Shown here: positions 52,201 through 61,419 of the stretch, in pieces | How positions within the stretch are numbered: the stretch's first letter is position 1 | Layout of the letters: each line of letters starts with the position of its first letter | Notes under the pieces: model-generated | What the model saw: the letters and a program-made list of their open reading frames with translations, nothing else | The model's database searches: none | Told to the model about the DNA's origin: nothing | Made by a program: the position numbers and the translations under genes | DNA from: Bacteroidales bacterium | GTDB lineage: Bacteria > Bacteroidota > Bacteroidia > Bacteroidales > P3 | Reading direction: 5' to 3' | Length of the DNA: 64,000 nucleotides | NCBI GenBank assembly: GCA_017550405.1 | Contig: JAFZPH010000044.1 | Location: 22,783 to 86,782, forward strand

Positions 52201-54836
52201 TTGGCGGTAGTGGAGGTGGTGTAGGAATCGAAATTATCGGTATAGGGGAGGTCGCTGTTGTCAATCCCACAGTTGGCGGTATAGGCGAAGTTGGCCTTGA
52301 TGGTCTTATTGGCGGAGACGGTGAAACTGTAGGTGGGGTTAGTGGACAGGACAGTGGAGCCCGTTGTCCAGTTGGTGAAAGTATAGTTGGCGTTGGGAGT
52401 GGCGCGGAGGGTGCAGGTGGCACCGTTGTTATAGGTACCGCCGCCAGTCACGGTGCCGCCAGTGGAAGGATTGGCCGAGGCGGTGATGGTGTAACGGCGG
52501 ACGAAGTTGGCCTTGAGGGTGCGGTTGGCGGAGACGGTGAAAGAGTAGGTGGCATTGGTGGAGACCACGGTGCTGCCGCTGGTCCAGTTGGTGAAGGCAT
52601 AGCCCAAGGCAGCGGTGGCGCGGAGGGTACAGGTGGCACCGCTGTTATAGGTGCCGCCGCCGGTCACGGTGCCGCCAGCGGTGGGATTGGCTGTGGCGGT
52701 GATGGTGTAGGTAGAGGTGTTGGAAAGGGTAAGGTCGTCGATATAGTTAAGGCTGTAGTCGCCGGTCTGTCCTGAGGCGAGGATATTGCGGAAAGCGATG
52801 TAGCGGCCACTGCCGGTGTAGGAGGAGAAACTGATGGTGTGGAGGACATAGCCGGTGCCGCTGTTGTTGATGGTGGCTATGGGAGTGAAAGTGGAGGCGT
52901 TGTTGAGGTCGCTCATGATACCCACCTGCATTTGGTATTTGGTCTGGGGCTGTTTGACATACATGCTGAGCTGGAGGTTGCTGACGCTGCCGTTGATGTA
53001 AGGCATGGCATAGATGCCGCGCTTGTTGAGGATGAGGCTGTAGTTGCCGCTGTGGGCGTTGGCACTGCTGTAGTAAATCATGGGCTTGTATTCGTCGGTC
53101 ATCGTCACGTCTTGGTGTGCGAGAGTCCAGCAGGGAGGCTCGACACCTGTCTTGGCAGTGGTGGAGGTGGTGTAGGAGTTGAAGTTGTCGGTGTAGGGGA
53201 GGCTGGACACTTGCAATGTGCAAGCCGTGGTGTTGACGGATAGGGTGAGGTCGTCGATGTAGTTGCAGCTGTAGTCACCCGTGTTGCCGGCGGCGAGAGT
53301 GTTGCGGAAAGCAATATAATGGCCGAGGCCGGTGTAAGTTTCGAAATTGACGGTCTGGAAGACGGAGGAGGTGGTGCTGCTGTTGTCGAGGGTGGCAACG
53401 GGCACAAAGGTGGACTCATCGCTGAGGTCGCTCATTACGCCCACCTGCAACTGGTACTTAGTCTGGGTCTGCCGCAGATAGAAAGTAAGTTTGAGACGGT
53501 TGACATCCATGGTGACATAGGGCATGGCATAGATGCAACGCTTGTTGAGGATAAGGGAGTAATTGCCGCTGTGGGCGATGGAGTTGTCATAGTAAATCAT
53601 GGGCTTGTAGGCATCGGTCATGGAGACATCCTGGTGAGCAAGGGTCCAGCAGGGAGGCTGAACGCCAGTCTTGGCGGTGGTGGAGGTAGTGTAACTATCA
53701 AAGTTATTGGAGTATGGGAGGTTGCTGTTGGTGATGTCGCAGTTTCCGGCATAGGCAAAGTTGGCTTTTAGTGTGCGGCTGGCGGTAGCGGTGAAGGAGT
53801 AGGTTTGACTGGTGGATACCACGGTATTGCCGACAGTCCAGTTGAGAAATGTGTAGCCAGACCTGGGGGTGGCGGAGACGGTGGCAGTGGATGAGGTGCA
53901 GGAGGGCTGGGTGACAACCCTTGCTGTACCCATGGTTGTATTGGACGAAGAGACACTTATATGTACGTCCGACTCTTCAATGAAAATGCGGAAGCGACTC
54001 CAGTTTGAAGTCGAAGAGTAAGTGGCCGTGGAGCCACATGGGATGTATACGGGAATGTTGGTAGGGGCATTGAAAGTATAGTTGGCTATTGAGGGAGGAG
54101 AAGCCCGTTTGACAGTGATGCTGGTCAGTCCATTGCAGTTATAGAATGCGTGGTTCCCGATGGAGGTGACGGAGCTGGGGATAGAGATGGAAGTCAACCC
54201 GGTGCAATTTTGAAATGCGTAGTTCCCGATGGAGGTGACGGAGTTGGGGATGTTGACGGAAGCCAGTCCATTGCAGTTATAGAATGCGTAGTTCCCGATG
54301 GAGGTGACGGAGTTGGGGATGGAAATGGAAGTCAACCCGGTGCAATTTTGAAATGCGTAGTCATAAATGGAGGTGACGGAGTTGGGGATGTTGACGGAAG
54401 CCAGTCCGCTGCAGTAACAGAATGCGGCGGACCCGATGAAAGTGACGGAGTTGGGGATGGTGAGTGAAGTCAGTCCGCTGCAGCCATAAAATGCGCCGTC
54501 ATAAATGGAGGTGACGGAGTTGGGGATGGAGACGGAAGTCAGCCCGGTGCAGTCATAAAAAGCGTCGTACCCGATGGAGGTGACGGAATAGGTGGTCCCT
54601 CCATAGGTGACAGAGGAGGGAATGGTTAAGCTACCTGTTGGTTTTGTATATCCGCTCCAAGATGTTGATATAGCTGTATTATTTGGCCTTGTCACCCATA
54701 CGGTGTGTGTAACAGGGTCGAGGACGGTGTAATACAGTGTCTGCCCTGTGGGTGCCACGGCACTGAAGTCGTAGGCGTGGGCGGCGGTGATGCCTGCAAG
54801 GAGCAGGAGGACGAGGGATAATATTTTCTTTCTCAT
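49212..54836 (-). CDS. Giant modular T9SS cargo protein: BspA-type repeats, InlB-type repeats and seven 165-residue modules
   Basis: 1,874 residues from ATG 54836 (MRKKILSLVLLLLAGITAAHA, a signal peptide); a longer frame starts at 54911. Order: leucine-rich BspA/LRR_5 repeats of about 23 residues (SVTSIGNYAFYNCNGLASV, residues about 60-270); a first divergent InlB-like repeat (about 310-385); then seven near-identical modules of about 165 residues, each with DNFDSYTTSTTAKTG, CWTLAHQDV, EYKPMIYY, SGNYSLILNKR and YIDDLTLS, interrupted by three more InlB-like repeats (YTITATANPTAGGTVTGGG). The last 75 residues are a type A T9SS sorting domain (LYPNPTSDKLTVE, DYTGRCV, GLYTLRI), so it is exported and anchored on the cell surface. 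Likely an adhesin. Confidence 0.93.
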   Translation of the reverse strand: MRKKILSLVLLLLAGITAAHAYDFSAVAPTGQTLYYTVLDPVTHTVWVTRPNNTAISTSWSGYTKPTGSLTIPSSVTYGGTTYSVTSIGYDAFYDCTGLTSVSIPNSVTSIYDGAFYGCSGLTSLTIPNSVTFIGSAAFCYCSGLASVNIPNSVTSIYDYAFQNCTGLTSISIPNSVTSIGNYAFYNCNGLASVNIPNSVTSIGNYAFQNCTGLTSISIPSSVTSIGNHAFYNCNGLTSITVKRASPPSIANYTFNAPTNIPVYIPCGSTATYSSTSNWSRFRIFIEESDVHISVSSSNTTMGTARVVTQPSCTSSTATVSATPRSGYTFLNWTVGNTVVSTSQTYSFTATASRTLKANFAYAGNCDITNSNLPYSNNFDSYTTSTTAKTGVQPPCWTLAHQDVSMTDAYKPMIYYDNSIAHSGNYSLILNKRCIYAMPYVTMDVNRLKLTFYLRQTQTKYQLQVGVMSDLSDESTFVPVATLDNSSTTSSVFQTVNFETYTGLGHYIAFRNTLAAGNTGDYSCNYIDDLTLSVNTTACTLQVSSLPYTDNFNSYTTSTTAKTGVEPPCWTLAHQDVTMTDEYKPMIYYSSANAHSGNYSLILNKRGIYAMPYINGSVSNLQLSMYVKQPQTKYQMQVGIMSDLNNASTFTPIATINNSGTGYVLHTISFSSYTGSGRYIAFRNILASGQTGDYSLNYIDDLTLSNTSTYTITATANPTAGGTVTGGGTYNSGATCTLRATAALGYAFTNWTSGSTVVSTNATYSFTVSANRTLKANFVRRYTITASANPSTGGTVTGGGTYNNGATCTLRATPNANYTFTNWTTGSTVLSTNPTYSFTVSANKTIKANFAYTANCGIDNSDLPYTDNFDSYTTSTTAKTSYTLPCWTLAHQDVTITDEYKPMVYYGNSYSGNYSLILNKRCIYAMPRVAMDVNLLKLQFYVKQTAAKYQLQVGVMTDLNDASTFTPVATINNSSTTESVLRTVTFSNYTGLGHYIAFRNILASGNTGDYSLNYIDNLTLSVNTSACSLYVSNLPFSDNFDSYTTSTTAKTGVEPPCWNLAHQDVTMTDEYKPMVYYSSANAHSGNYSLILNKRGIYTMPYIDGSIRNLQLSMYVKQTQTKYQLQVGVMSDLNDASSFTPIATINNSGTGYVLHTVSFSSYTGSGRYIAFRNTLASGNTGEFSINYIDDLTLSNAATYTITATANPTAGGSVSGAGTYTSGSTCTLRATPASGYTFTNWTSGSTVVSTNATYSFTVTANRTLKANFTYTPNCQIQPSSLPYFDNFNSYTSSTTAKTGVEPACWTLAYQDVTMTDEYKPMIYYSSANAHSGNYSLILNKRGIYAMPQYTGDVSTLQVSFYLKQTKSTYGLTVGVMSDLSNPSTFVPVTTLYNSSTTAIEHYVVDFSSYTGNGHYIAFRNINSAVSDFSCNFIDDLTLSLSSSSCAIHAADMPYSDNFDSYTTSTTAKTGVEPTCWTLVHQDVAMSDEYKPMIYYSSANAHSGNYSLILNKRGIYAMPTVDCDVSTLQISMYVKQSMTKYQLQVGVMTNLSDASTFVPVTTIDNGSTASEHVTVSFARYTGNGRYIAFRNVLASGYSGEYSCNYIDDLTLSVRCAIHNSELPWIEGFENHTTSTTAKTGVEPACWTLVHQDVSMTTEYKPMVYYESSCAHSGNYSLILNKRCLYALPTVIANVNTLQMELYVRQTQTKYQLQVGVLSNISDYTTFVPIATLDNGSNTTTSQRHVVNFSSYTGNGHYIAFRNILAPGNSGDYSCNYIDDITLRQPSAAYLEDDKSGSTHLDTPSQHRLTLYPNPTSDKLTVEADEEVVRVDVFDYTGRCVASFERQSTIDLGRLATGLYTLRITLPERIEVRRVVKQ

Positions 54837-54936
54837 AATGTTTGATGTTTTATTTCGGGATAATGATTTATTAAGTGCTTTCAGGTGTTTGTATGACAGG
54901 ATTTTGGGCAACCATGCCTACATACCATGTGGACTA

Positions 54937-54944
54937 CAAAATTA
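54937..54944 (-). promoter_or_regulatory. Possible -7 promoter box TAATTTTG of the giant T9SS gene
   Basis: TAATTTTG on the minus strand, about 100 bp upstream of ATG 54836. Weaker than the others here. Confidence 0.45.
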
Positions 54945-55130
54945 AGTATTTTTCCCGAATAATGAAGAAAAAACTATTATCAAAAGCAAAAAAATAAATG
55001 CTTCTATGGAAGGCATTCTACGTCAGTCAATGATGCACAATGGTTATCCCGTCTCCCCCTATGGAACGGGAGGGATGGACGGGATGTCTGTGTTAGAAAC
55101 AGGTATTTCTGTCGGAGGAGGCGGAGCGGG

Positions 55131-56810
55131 TCAGTAGATGAAGCTGCTGCCGCCGAGGAATTCGCGCATGATGCTGGTGGGGGGGATGTAGGTGGGATCG
55201 ATCGGTTCGATGATGTCGATGAAATTGAGCAGCCGCTGAGCCTCGGCATATTCCGGGCAGTTCTCAGGTATCTTTTTCAGCTGGGGTCCGGCGTAGAGTT
55301 TCAGCACGCCCAGTTCGTAGAGGAGGGCGGAGTTGAACATGATGTCGGCCTGTTCCTGGTAGGGGAAGATGTTGACTTCCTCGCCGTGGCGCACTTCGTG
55401 CCAGCGGTGCAGGGTGTTGTAGGCGTCCCATCCGCGGAAGTTGTTGTCGCGCACAATGCGGCGGAGCATACGGTTCTCGCTGCTGCGGATGCTGTTGAGG
55501 TCGTCGATGGCTATCTGGGTGAGCGTGGAGACATAGACTTTGAATTTCAGCTCGTCGGCAATCTGTGCAGTGAGCTTGGGATTGAGGGCGTGGATGCCTT
55601 CGACCACCAGGATGCTGTTGGGGCCAAGCTGGATGCTCTTGCCGTCGTAGTAGGGGTCGCCTTTGAGGAAGTCGAAAGTGGGTATCTCCACCCTTTCTCC
55701 AGCGAACATTCGCTGCAGGTGGTCGTTGAGCAGGGGGATGTCGAGGGCGTCGATGGACTCGAAGTCGTACTCGCCGTTGGGCAGTTTGGGTGTACGTTCG
55801 CGGCAGACGAAGTAGTCGTCCAGCGACAGCTGTTGTACATCAAAGCCCATGACGGTGAGCTGCACGCTGAGGCGGCGGCAAGAGGTGGTCTTGCCCGAGG
55901 AGGAGGGACCCGCCACGAGCACCATGCGCACCTGGTCGCGCTTGTGGTAAATCATGTTGGCAATCTCGGAATAGCATTTCTCATGCAGGGCTTCGGAGAT
56001 ATGGATGAGCTGTACCTGGTTGTTGTCGCGGACGATGCGGTTGAGGTCGGTGATGGTGGAAACGTGCAGGCGGTCGACCCACAGGTGGTGTAGCTTGAAA
56101 ATGTTGAAGAGTTTCGGGGTCTCGGGCAACAGGGGAGGCCTGTCCAGATGATGGGGGTCAGGCATTTGGAGCAGGTAGCCTTCGTCGGCATACATGCGGA
56201 AATCCCACGATTTGAGGCACCCCGTCGAGGGGACGAGCTTGGATGCCAGCTTGTGCATGGTGCCGTCGAGCACATGCATGGTGATGTAGAGTTGTGAGAG
56301 GGACTGCAGGAGGTCGAGGGTCTTAGGGATGTTCTGGTCTTTGATATGCTCTATGGCATCGGCAAGGAGCATGGAGCGGTGCTCGAAGGGGAGGTCCTGG
56401 TGTTGGAGTTCAATCATGCGGTCGCGGACGGTGCGGGCGACGGTGATGCGCTCGTCGTCGATGCCGTCGATGTTGCAGTAGAAACCGCCCTGCATGGAGT
56501 GCTTGACGGCAAGGCGGGCTTTGGGATAAGTGTCGCGGACAGCCTTGTAGAGCATGAAAGTGAGCGACGATTGGTACATGCGCCAACCGTGCGGGTGGTG
56601 GATGTCGAAGAAGAAGACGGTCTTGGGGCTGTAAAGCCGGAATTGCATGTGTTCCACTTTGTTGTTCACAAGTGCTCCAAGAATGGGGTTCTGCAAGGGC
56701 ATGCGGCCCAGTTCGGTGTAGTATTCCTGAGCCAGTTGGGCGAGGCTGATGGCGCGGGGTACTTGGCGGCGTTCGTGGGTGTTTTCTATGATGACTTCGA
56801 TAGTGTCCAT
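55131..56810 (-). CDS. Nucleoside (uridine) kinase-like protein with TGS/tRNA-synthetase-like N-terminus
   Basis: 559 residues. N-terminal region with threonyl-tRNA-synthetase-like editing/TGS features (IENTHERRQVPR, FFDIHHPHGWRMYQSS), then a P-loop kinase domain of the uridine kinase type: Walker A GPSSSGKTT near residue 300, LSLDDYFV, PTFDFLKGDPYYDG and VVEGIHALNP. This architecture recurs in Bacteroidota and Firmicutes; the substrate is not certain. The name follows the kinase domain. Confidence 0.88.
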   Translation of the reverse strand: MDTIEVIIENTHERRQVPRAISLAQLAQEYYTELGRMPLQNPILGALVNNKVEHMQFRLYSPKTVFFFDIHHPHGWRMYQSSLTFMLYKAVRDTYPKARLAVKHSMQGGFYCNIDGIDDERITVARTVRDRMIELQHQDLPFEHRSMLLADAIEHIKDQNIPKTLDLLQSLSQLYITMHVLDGTMHKLASKLVPSTGCLKSWDFRMYADEGYLLQMPDPHHLDRPPLLPETPKLFNIFKLHHLWVDRLHVSTITDLNRIVRDNNQVQLIHISEALHEKCYSEIANMIYHKRDQVRMVLVAGPSSSGKTTSCRRLSVQLTVMGFDVQQLSLDDYFVCRERTPKLPNGEYDFESIDALDIPLLNDHLQRMFAGERVEIPTFDFLKGDPYYDGKSIQLGPNSILVVEGIHALNPKLTAQIADELKFKVYVSTLTQIAIDDLNSIRSSENRMLRRIVRDNNFRGWDAYNTLHRWHEVRHGEEVNIFPYQEQADIMFNSALLYELGVLKLYAGPQLKKIPENCPEYAEAQRLLNFIDIIEPIDPTYIPPTSIMREFLGGSSFIY

Positions 56811-56863
56811 GATAAAATAAGGGTAAAAATTTGTTGTAAATAACGCGTATGGATTTTTTTTAG

Positions 56864-56871
56864 TATCTTTG
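56864..56871 (+). promoter_or_regulatory. -7 promoter box of the Sel1-repeat gene
   Basis: TATCTTTG followed by CA, 26 bp before ATG 56897. Confidence 0.65.
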
Positions 56872-56896
56872 CATCGCGAAAAATATACGTTTATAG

Positions 56897-59800
56897 ATGA
56901 AAAGATACTGCTTTATCCTGTTAGTTATGGCTTTGTTGCCGGCATTTACGCAGGCACAGGCCGACAAGAAACTTATCGACAAGGCCCATCAGGGCGACGT
57001 TGCCGCCATGGTGCGGCTGGGCGAGTGCTATGAGAACGGCGCCGGTGTGCAGCACGACTCCACCCTTGCCCTGCAGTGGTTCCGCAAGGCCGCCGACCTG
57101 GGCGACGGCGAGGCATGGCTTCGTATTTCAAAATATCACCTGCATGGCACGCTCGTGCCCAAGGACACCGCACGCTATTTTGCCATCCGCAAGGAGTGGG
57201 CCGACAAAGGGCTGCCCAACGGACTGGCCGCTCTGGGCGCTTGCTATGAGAACGGCATCGGTTGCAAGGTAGATACCGCCAAGGCCAACCAGTTGTATCA
57301 AGAGTCTGTGAAAAAAGGCTCCGCGTGGGGTTACTTCTTCTTGGGCGACAACTACTATTATGGCATTTGCGGTGTGAAAGAGGATATGAAGAAGGCGCTG
57401 GCGTATTACGAGAAAGCCCTCAAACTGGGCGAAACCGATGCCGCCGTACGCCTGGCACGCTATTACGCATATAAAGGCGATACCAAGAAGGCTTGGAAAT
57501 ATGTTGCCGAAGGCATGAAGTGGGGCGACCCCGATGCCGTCACTGCAGCGATAGAGTTCTATTGGAGCGGTGTGGGAGTGCCGGAAGACGAGGCCAAGGC
57601 CCAGCACCTGCTCGACTCGCTGCTGGCAGAACACCATACCCTGAGATATACCCAGTCGCTTGCGGGTCTCTATTACATGTACCCCACCAACCCCGGTCTG
57701 CGCGACAGCACCAAGGCCATGCGCTATTGGCTGCAGGGCGATGCCTTTGGCAGCTCGCATTGCCAGCTGCGTTTGGGCCGTTTCTTCTACGAGCAAGAGC
57801 AGTATCCCGAGGCGTTGGCCTATTTCCGCAAGGTGGCAGTGAAGGAGGGCATGTACGAGATGCAGGACGATGCTTGCCATCTGATGGGTGTGATGGTTTA
57901 CAACGGTATTGGCTGCGAACAGAATGCCGACTCGGCCATCTTCTGGCTCAAACGCGGCGCCGACCGGTTCGAGAGTGCCGAGTGCGCCTCTTTCCTTGCC
58001 AATATCTATGAGAGCGAGGAGCATAAGGACATGCCCCAGGCAGTGAAGTATTACCGCATGGCCAACGAATTTGGCGACACCACCGCGCTGGTGAACCTCG
58101 GCCGCCTCTATGCCAACAACGGCAACAACGACCGCGCCGCCGAGTGCTTCCAGCAGATGATTGACAACGGCCAGGCCGACGGCTACTATTGGCTGGGCAT
58201 GCTGTATGAGTCGACAGGTGACAGCAAGACCTGCAACGAGTATCTGGTGAAAGGCGACAAGAAGGGCAGCCGCATGTGCTCTGAGGTGCTAGGTACCATC
58301 TACGAGTTTGGTATGGATGGCAATAAGGTGGACTGCAAAAAGGCCGCCAAATACTACGAGCGTTCGGGTTCCTCCAAATCGCTCTACCGTCTCGGTCTCT
58401 TCTACCTCAACGGCGAATTAGGCAAGAAGAAAGACAAGGATATTGCCAAGGGTCTGGAATTGGTGTCGCGGGCTGCCGACGAGGGGCTGATTGACGCCAT
58501 CTATGCCATGGGTTATTGCTACGAGACCGGTCGCTATGTGGACACAGTCGACCACGTGAAGGCGGTATCCTACTACAAGCAGTTGGCCGATAACGATATT
58601 GCTTCGGGTCAGTTCAAGATGGGACTTTACTACGAACTGGGCGACGGCGGCATCGAGGCCGACAGCGCCAAAGCCATTGAATATTACCAGAAGGCCGCCG
58701 ACCAGGGGCATGGTGAAGCCATGTGCTATTTGGGCGACTTCTATCGCATAGGGCAGTATCTTCCCATGGACAAAGCAAAGGCCTTCGAGTTGTATACCCA
58801 AGCCCACGAGGCGGGTGAGGAGACAGGCACATATTATGTGGGCCGCTCCTATCTCGAGGGTTGCGGGGTGGAGGTCGACACAATCGCCGCCATCCCTTAT
58901 CTGAAGGCCGCCTCCGCACAGGGCGTGGGCAATGCCGCCTACAAGATGGCCGACATCTATAACTTCGGTCGTGCCGGTGTCCCAGCCGACGGCGACTCCG
59001 CCTTGCATTATTATGTCATGGGACATGAGAACGGCAGCGGCGATGCCAGCAACTTCCTTGGCCGTCTGCTCCTGAATGAACAGAATTACAGCCAGGCTTT
59101 CGAGTATTTCTATACCGCTGCCCAGCGCGGAAATGTCGACGGTATCATCTCTTTCGCAGTCATGCTGCAGCAGGGGATAGGTGTTGACGCCGACCCCGCA
59201 ACGGCATACCGTGTCTTTGAGAACTGCGCCCGCTCGTCGCACGACAGCCGCGCCTATTGCCAGCTGGGTATCGCTTGTCTGCAGGGCAACGGATGCCCCG
59301 AGGACGAAGCCCTCGGCAAAGCCTATCTCGATACGGCTGCAGGCATGGGTAATGTGCTGGCTATGTACGACCTTGGACTCTGTTACCTGAATGGCTACGG
59401 CTGTGTGACAGACACGGCTATCGCCATCTCATGGCTGGAAAAGGCCGCCGACAACGGTCGTATCGACGCTATCAATACGCTCGGCGATGTGTACGAGGCT
59501 CAAGGCGAATTCAAGAATGCCGTACTCTATTTCGAGAAGGCCGTCACCATGGGAAGCCTTGAAGGCTATTGCAATCTTGGCTACTGCTACGAGCAGGGAC
59601 AGGGCGTGGTGCTCAATTCGCAGAAAGCTTACGAGCATTATCTCTATGCCGCCGAGCATGGCTCTGTGCGTGGGTGCATGAATGTGGCCAACTGCTATAT
59701 CAACGGCATCTATGTGGAGAAGGACATGGCCAAAGCCCTCGAATGGTATACCAAGGCCGCCGAAGGCGGCAATGTGCTTGCCATGTACTATTGCGGAATC

Positions 59801-59920
59801 ATCCTCGAGAATGGCGACGAGGGCGTTCCCGCCAACAAAAAACAGGCCAAGAAGTGGCTCAAGATGGCTGCCGATGCAGGCTACGACCCTGCCGCCGCCG
59901 CTTTTGGCCGTATGAAATAA
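56897..59920 (+). CDS. Large Sel1-repeat (tetratricopeptide-like) exported protein
   Basis: 1,007 residues. Signal peptide (MALLPAFTQAQA). Nearly the whole rest is Sel1-like repeats of about 36 residues, with A-x-x-LGxxYxxGxGVxxDxxKAxxxYxKAAxxG; more than twenty are readable. Typical motifs: AAMVRLGECYENGAGVQHD, NYGYCYEQGQGVVLN. Sel1 proteins form superhelical scaffolds for protein-protein contacts. Partners unknown; its size is at the high end. The choline-kinase-like gene follows 57 bp later and may be co-transcribed. Confidence 0.9.
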   Translation: MKRYCFILLVMALLPAFTQAQADKKLIDKAHQGDVAAMVRLGECYENGAGVQHDSTLALQWFRKAADLGDGEAWLRISKYHLHGTLVPKDTARYFAIRKEWADKGLPNGLAALGACYENGIGCKVDTAKANQLYQESVKKGSAWGYFFLGDNYYYGICGVKEDMKKALAYYEKALKLGETDAAVRLARYYAYKGDTKKAWKYVAEGMKWGDPDAVTAAIEFYWSGVGVPEDEAKAQHLLDSLLAEHHTLRYTQSLAGLYYMYPTNPGLRDSTKAMRYWLQGDAFGSSHCQLRLGRFFYEQEQYPEALAYFRKVAVKEGMYEMQDDACHLMGVMVYNGIGCEQNADSAIFWLKRGADRFESAECASFLANIYESEEHKDMPQAVKYYRMANEFGDTTALVNLGRLYANNGNNDRAAECFQQMIDNGQADGYYWLGMLYESTGDSKTCNEYLVKGDKKGSRMCSEVLGTIYEFGMDGNKVDCKKAAKYYERSGSSKSLYRLGLFYLNGELGKKKDKDIAKGLELVSRAADEGLIDAIYAMGYCYETGRYVDTVDHVKAVSYYKQLADNDIASGQFKMGLYYELGDGGIEADSAKAIEYYQKAADQGHGEAMCYLGDFYRIGQYLPMDKAKAFELYTQAHEAGEETGTYYVGRSYLEGCGVEVDTIAAIPYLKAASAQGVGNAAYKMADIYNFGRAGVPADGDSALHYYVMGHENGSGDASNFLGRLLLNEQNYSQAFEYFYTAAQRGNVDGIISFAVMLQQGIGVDADPATAYRVFENCARSSHDSRAYCQLGIACLQGNGCPEDEALGKAYLDTAAGMGNVLAMYDLGLCYLNGYGCVTDTAIAISWLEKAADNGRIDAINTLGDVYEAQGEFKNAVLYFEKAVTMGSLEGYCNLGYCYEQGQGVVLNSQKAYEHYLYAAEHGSVRGCMNVANCYINGIYVEKDMAKALEWYTKAAEGGNVLAMYYCGIILENGDEGVPANKKQAKKWLKMAADAGYDPAAAAFGRMK

Positions 59921-59977
59921 AAACCATCATTTCTATTGTATCTATTATATCTATAAAATCTATCCCTCTATAAAATA

Positions 59978-60847
59978 ATGAATGTAGAAGAATATATCGT
60001 TGCCAGAGTCAACGCCTTGATGCATACCCAAGATGCTGCCATCGTCAAGCGTCTGGAGGGAGGCATGAGCAATTACACTTATGTCGTCGAGACACGCGGC
60101 AAACGCTATACCTACCGTGTGCCGGGCAAGTACGCCGAGAAGTTTGTGGACCGTGTGGAGGAGTGGGACAATATCCAGGAAGTGAACAAACTGGACCTTA
60201 ACAATGCCACTTCATACGTCGAGATTATCTCCGGCGAGAAGTTGGCCGAATATGTCGAGGGTGTCATCATGTCCGAGACCGATGTGGTAAGCTACAACGA
60301 CCTCTCGGTGCAGGCGCTGAAAAAGATTCACAACAGCGACCTGCGTTTCAAAGATTACAATGCCTTCGGACGCCTGTCCGACTACGAGCGCTACTGCCGC
60401 GAGATGGGTTTTACCCATCCCAAGGAGTATATCGAGTTGCGCGAGAAACTGGAGCAGATGCGTCAGGCTCATTCCGATGTGCCCATGGTGCCTTGCCATT
60501 GCGACTATCAGCCTACAAACCTTGTCATCAGTGGCGACAAGCTCTATGTGCTCGACTGGGAGTTTGCCGGGATGAATGACCCCTTCTACGACATCGCCTG
60601 TTACGGCAACGCCGGGTTCGACAAAGCGCTCTCACTCCTCGAATCCTACGTGGGACATAAACCTACTTCACAGGAACTTAGGCGTCTCTACTACCACCGC
60701 GCATTCCAGTGTCTGCAGTGGTACAACGTGGCCATCTACAAAGACCGTGTAGGCCTCAGCCGCGACCTCAATATGGACTTCAACCAGGTGGCTGCTTTCT
60801 TCTTCAACATGGCACGCGACCTTGTCGCCCAGTACGACAACTTGTAA
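59978..60847 (+). CDS. Choline/ethanolamine kinase-like phosphotransferase
   Basis: 289 residues. Aminoglycoside-phosphotransferase/choline kinase fold with EGGMSNYTYVV near the N-terminus, the Brenner motif HCDYQPTNLVI (catalytic Asp) and LDWEFAGMNDPFYDIAC (metal Asp). Resembles LicA-type kinases that feed phosphocholine onto surface polymers; substrate unproven. No nucleotidylyltransferase neighbour here. Confidence 0.85.
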   Translation: MNVEEYIVARVNALMHTQDAAIVKRLEGGMSNYTYVVETRGKRYTYRVPGKYAEKFVDRVEEWDNIQEVNKLDLNNATSYVEIISGEKLAEYVEGVIMSETDVVSYNDLSVQALKKIHNSDLRFKDYNAFGRLSDYERYCREMGFTHPKEYIELREKLEQMRQAHSDVPMVPCHCDYQPTNLVISGDKLYVLDWEFAGMNDPFYDIACYGNAGFDKALSLLESYVGHKPTSQELRRLYYHRAFQCLQWYNVAIYKDRVGLSRDLNMDFNQVAAFFFNMARDLVAQYDNL

Positions 60848-60869
60848 TGTTTTCATAATGTTGAGTATG

Positions 60870-60910
60870 CCGCACAGCCCATTTGTGGTTGTGCGGTTGC
60901 TTTTTTTTGT
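60870..60910 (+). terminator. Rho-independent terminator after the choline-kinase-like gene
   Basis: CCGCACA (60870-60876) pairs with TGTGCGG (60890-60896); TTGC then T8 follows. Confidence 0.85.
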
Positions 60911-61084
60911 CTTTTTGGCTGTGTTTTCTTAGCATGATGTGTTTACTATCAGCATATTTACATCGATTTTTTTATTTTTTTCGAGGGCGTTGAAACCTTT
61001 ATAGGACTTGGCTTTCCCTTGATTTAATAGTATCTTCTTTTATGAAAAATGACTTAAAAAAAGTATTAAATAATAAAAAAGTTG
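60911..61084. other. AT-rich intergenic region
   Basis: Low GC with A/T tracts upstream of the next promoter. No gene or RNA recognised. Confidence 0.5.
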
Positions 61085-61092
61085 TATTTTTG
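61085..61092 (+). promoter_or_regulatory. -7 promoter box TATTTTTG
   Basis: TATTTTTG followed by CA, 57 bp before the small-protein gene at 61149. Confidence 0.6.
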
Positions 61093-61148
61093 CATCCGTT
61101 TTTGAGTTAAAAATATAACACAAAATCAGTAAAGTAATTAACTTAATA

Positions 61149-61391
61149 ATGGATATACAAATTACAAAACACTGTTATCTCCCGCCCAAGGTCCAGACGG
61201 TCGAGTTCCTCGTCGAAGGTGGATTTAACAGTTTCGCGCGGCTTTCTCTTATGGACCTAGAGGATAGCGGCACCGGAGAGTCTTATGTCGAATCAGCCAA
61301 CAGCGGAGAGGGGTTCTTCGGGGGTACAGGAAATTACGGGACAGGTACAGAGTCGTACCAAACTGACTACAATAATCCATGGCAATGGTAA
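61149..61391 (+). CDS. Small acidic Gly/Ser/Tyr-rich protein upstream of a surface lipoprotein
   Basis: 80 residues. Ordered N-terminal YLPPKVQTVEFLVEGGF, then an acidic Gly/Ser/Glu-rich tail ending NNPWQW. No signal peptide and no family I can name; short proteins with similar PPKVxTVEF starts often precede surface lipoproteins in Bacteroidales. Lies 28 bp before the fimbrillin-like gene and shares its promoter. Confidence 0.6.
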   Translation: MDIQITKHCYLPPKVQTVEFLVEGGFNSFARLSLMDLEDSGTGESYVESANSGEGFFGGTGNYGTGTESYQTDYNNPWQW

Positions 61392-61419
61392 TTAATAAAT
61401 TAGCAATAAATAGTTTGAT

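Noticed and set aside
49212..54836. CRISPR-like regular repeats
   Set aside because: The regularity is coding: about 165- and 23-residue protein repeats in one open frame, not short repeats with unique spacers.
60911..61084. tRNA gene in the AT-rich spacer
   Set aside because: No cloverleaf or TTCRA arm found; no tRNA was seen anywhere in the window.
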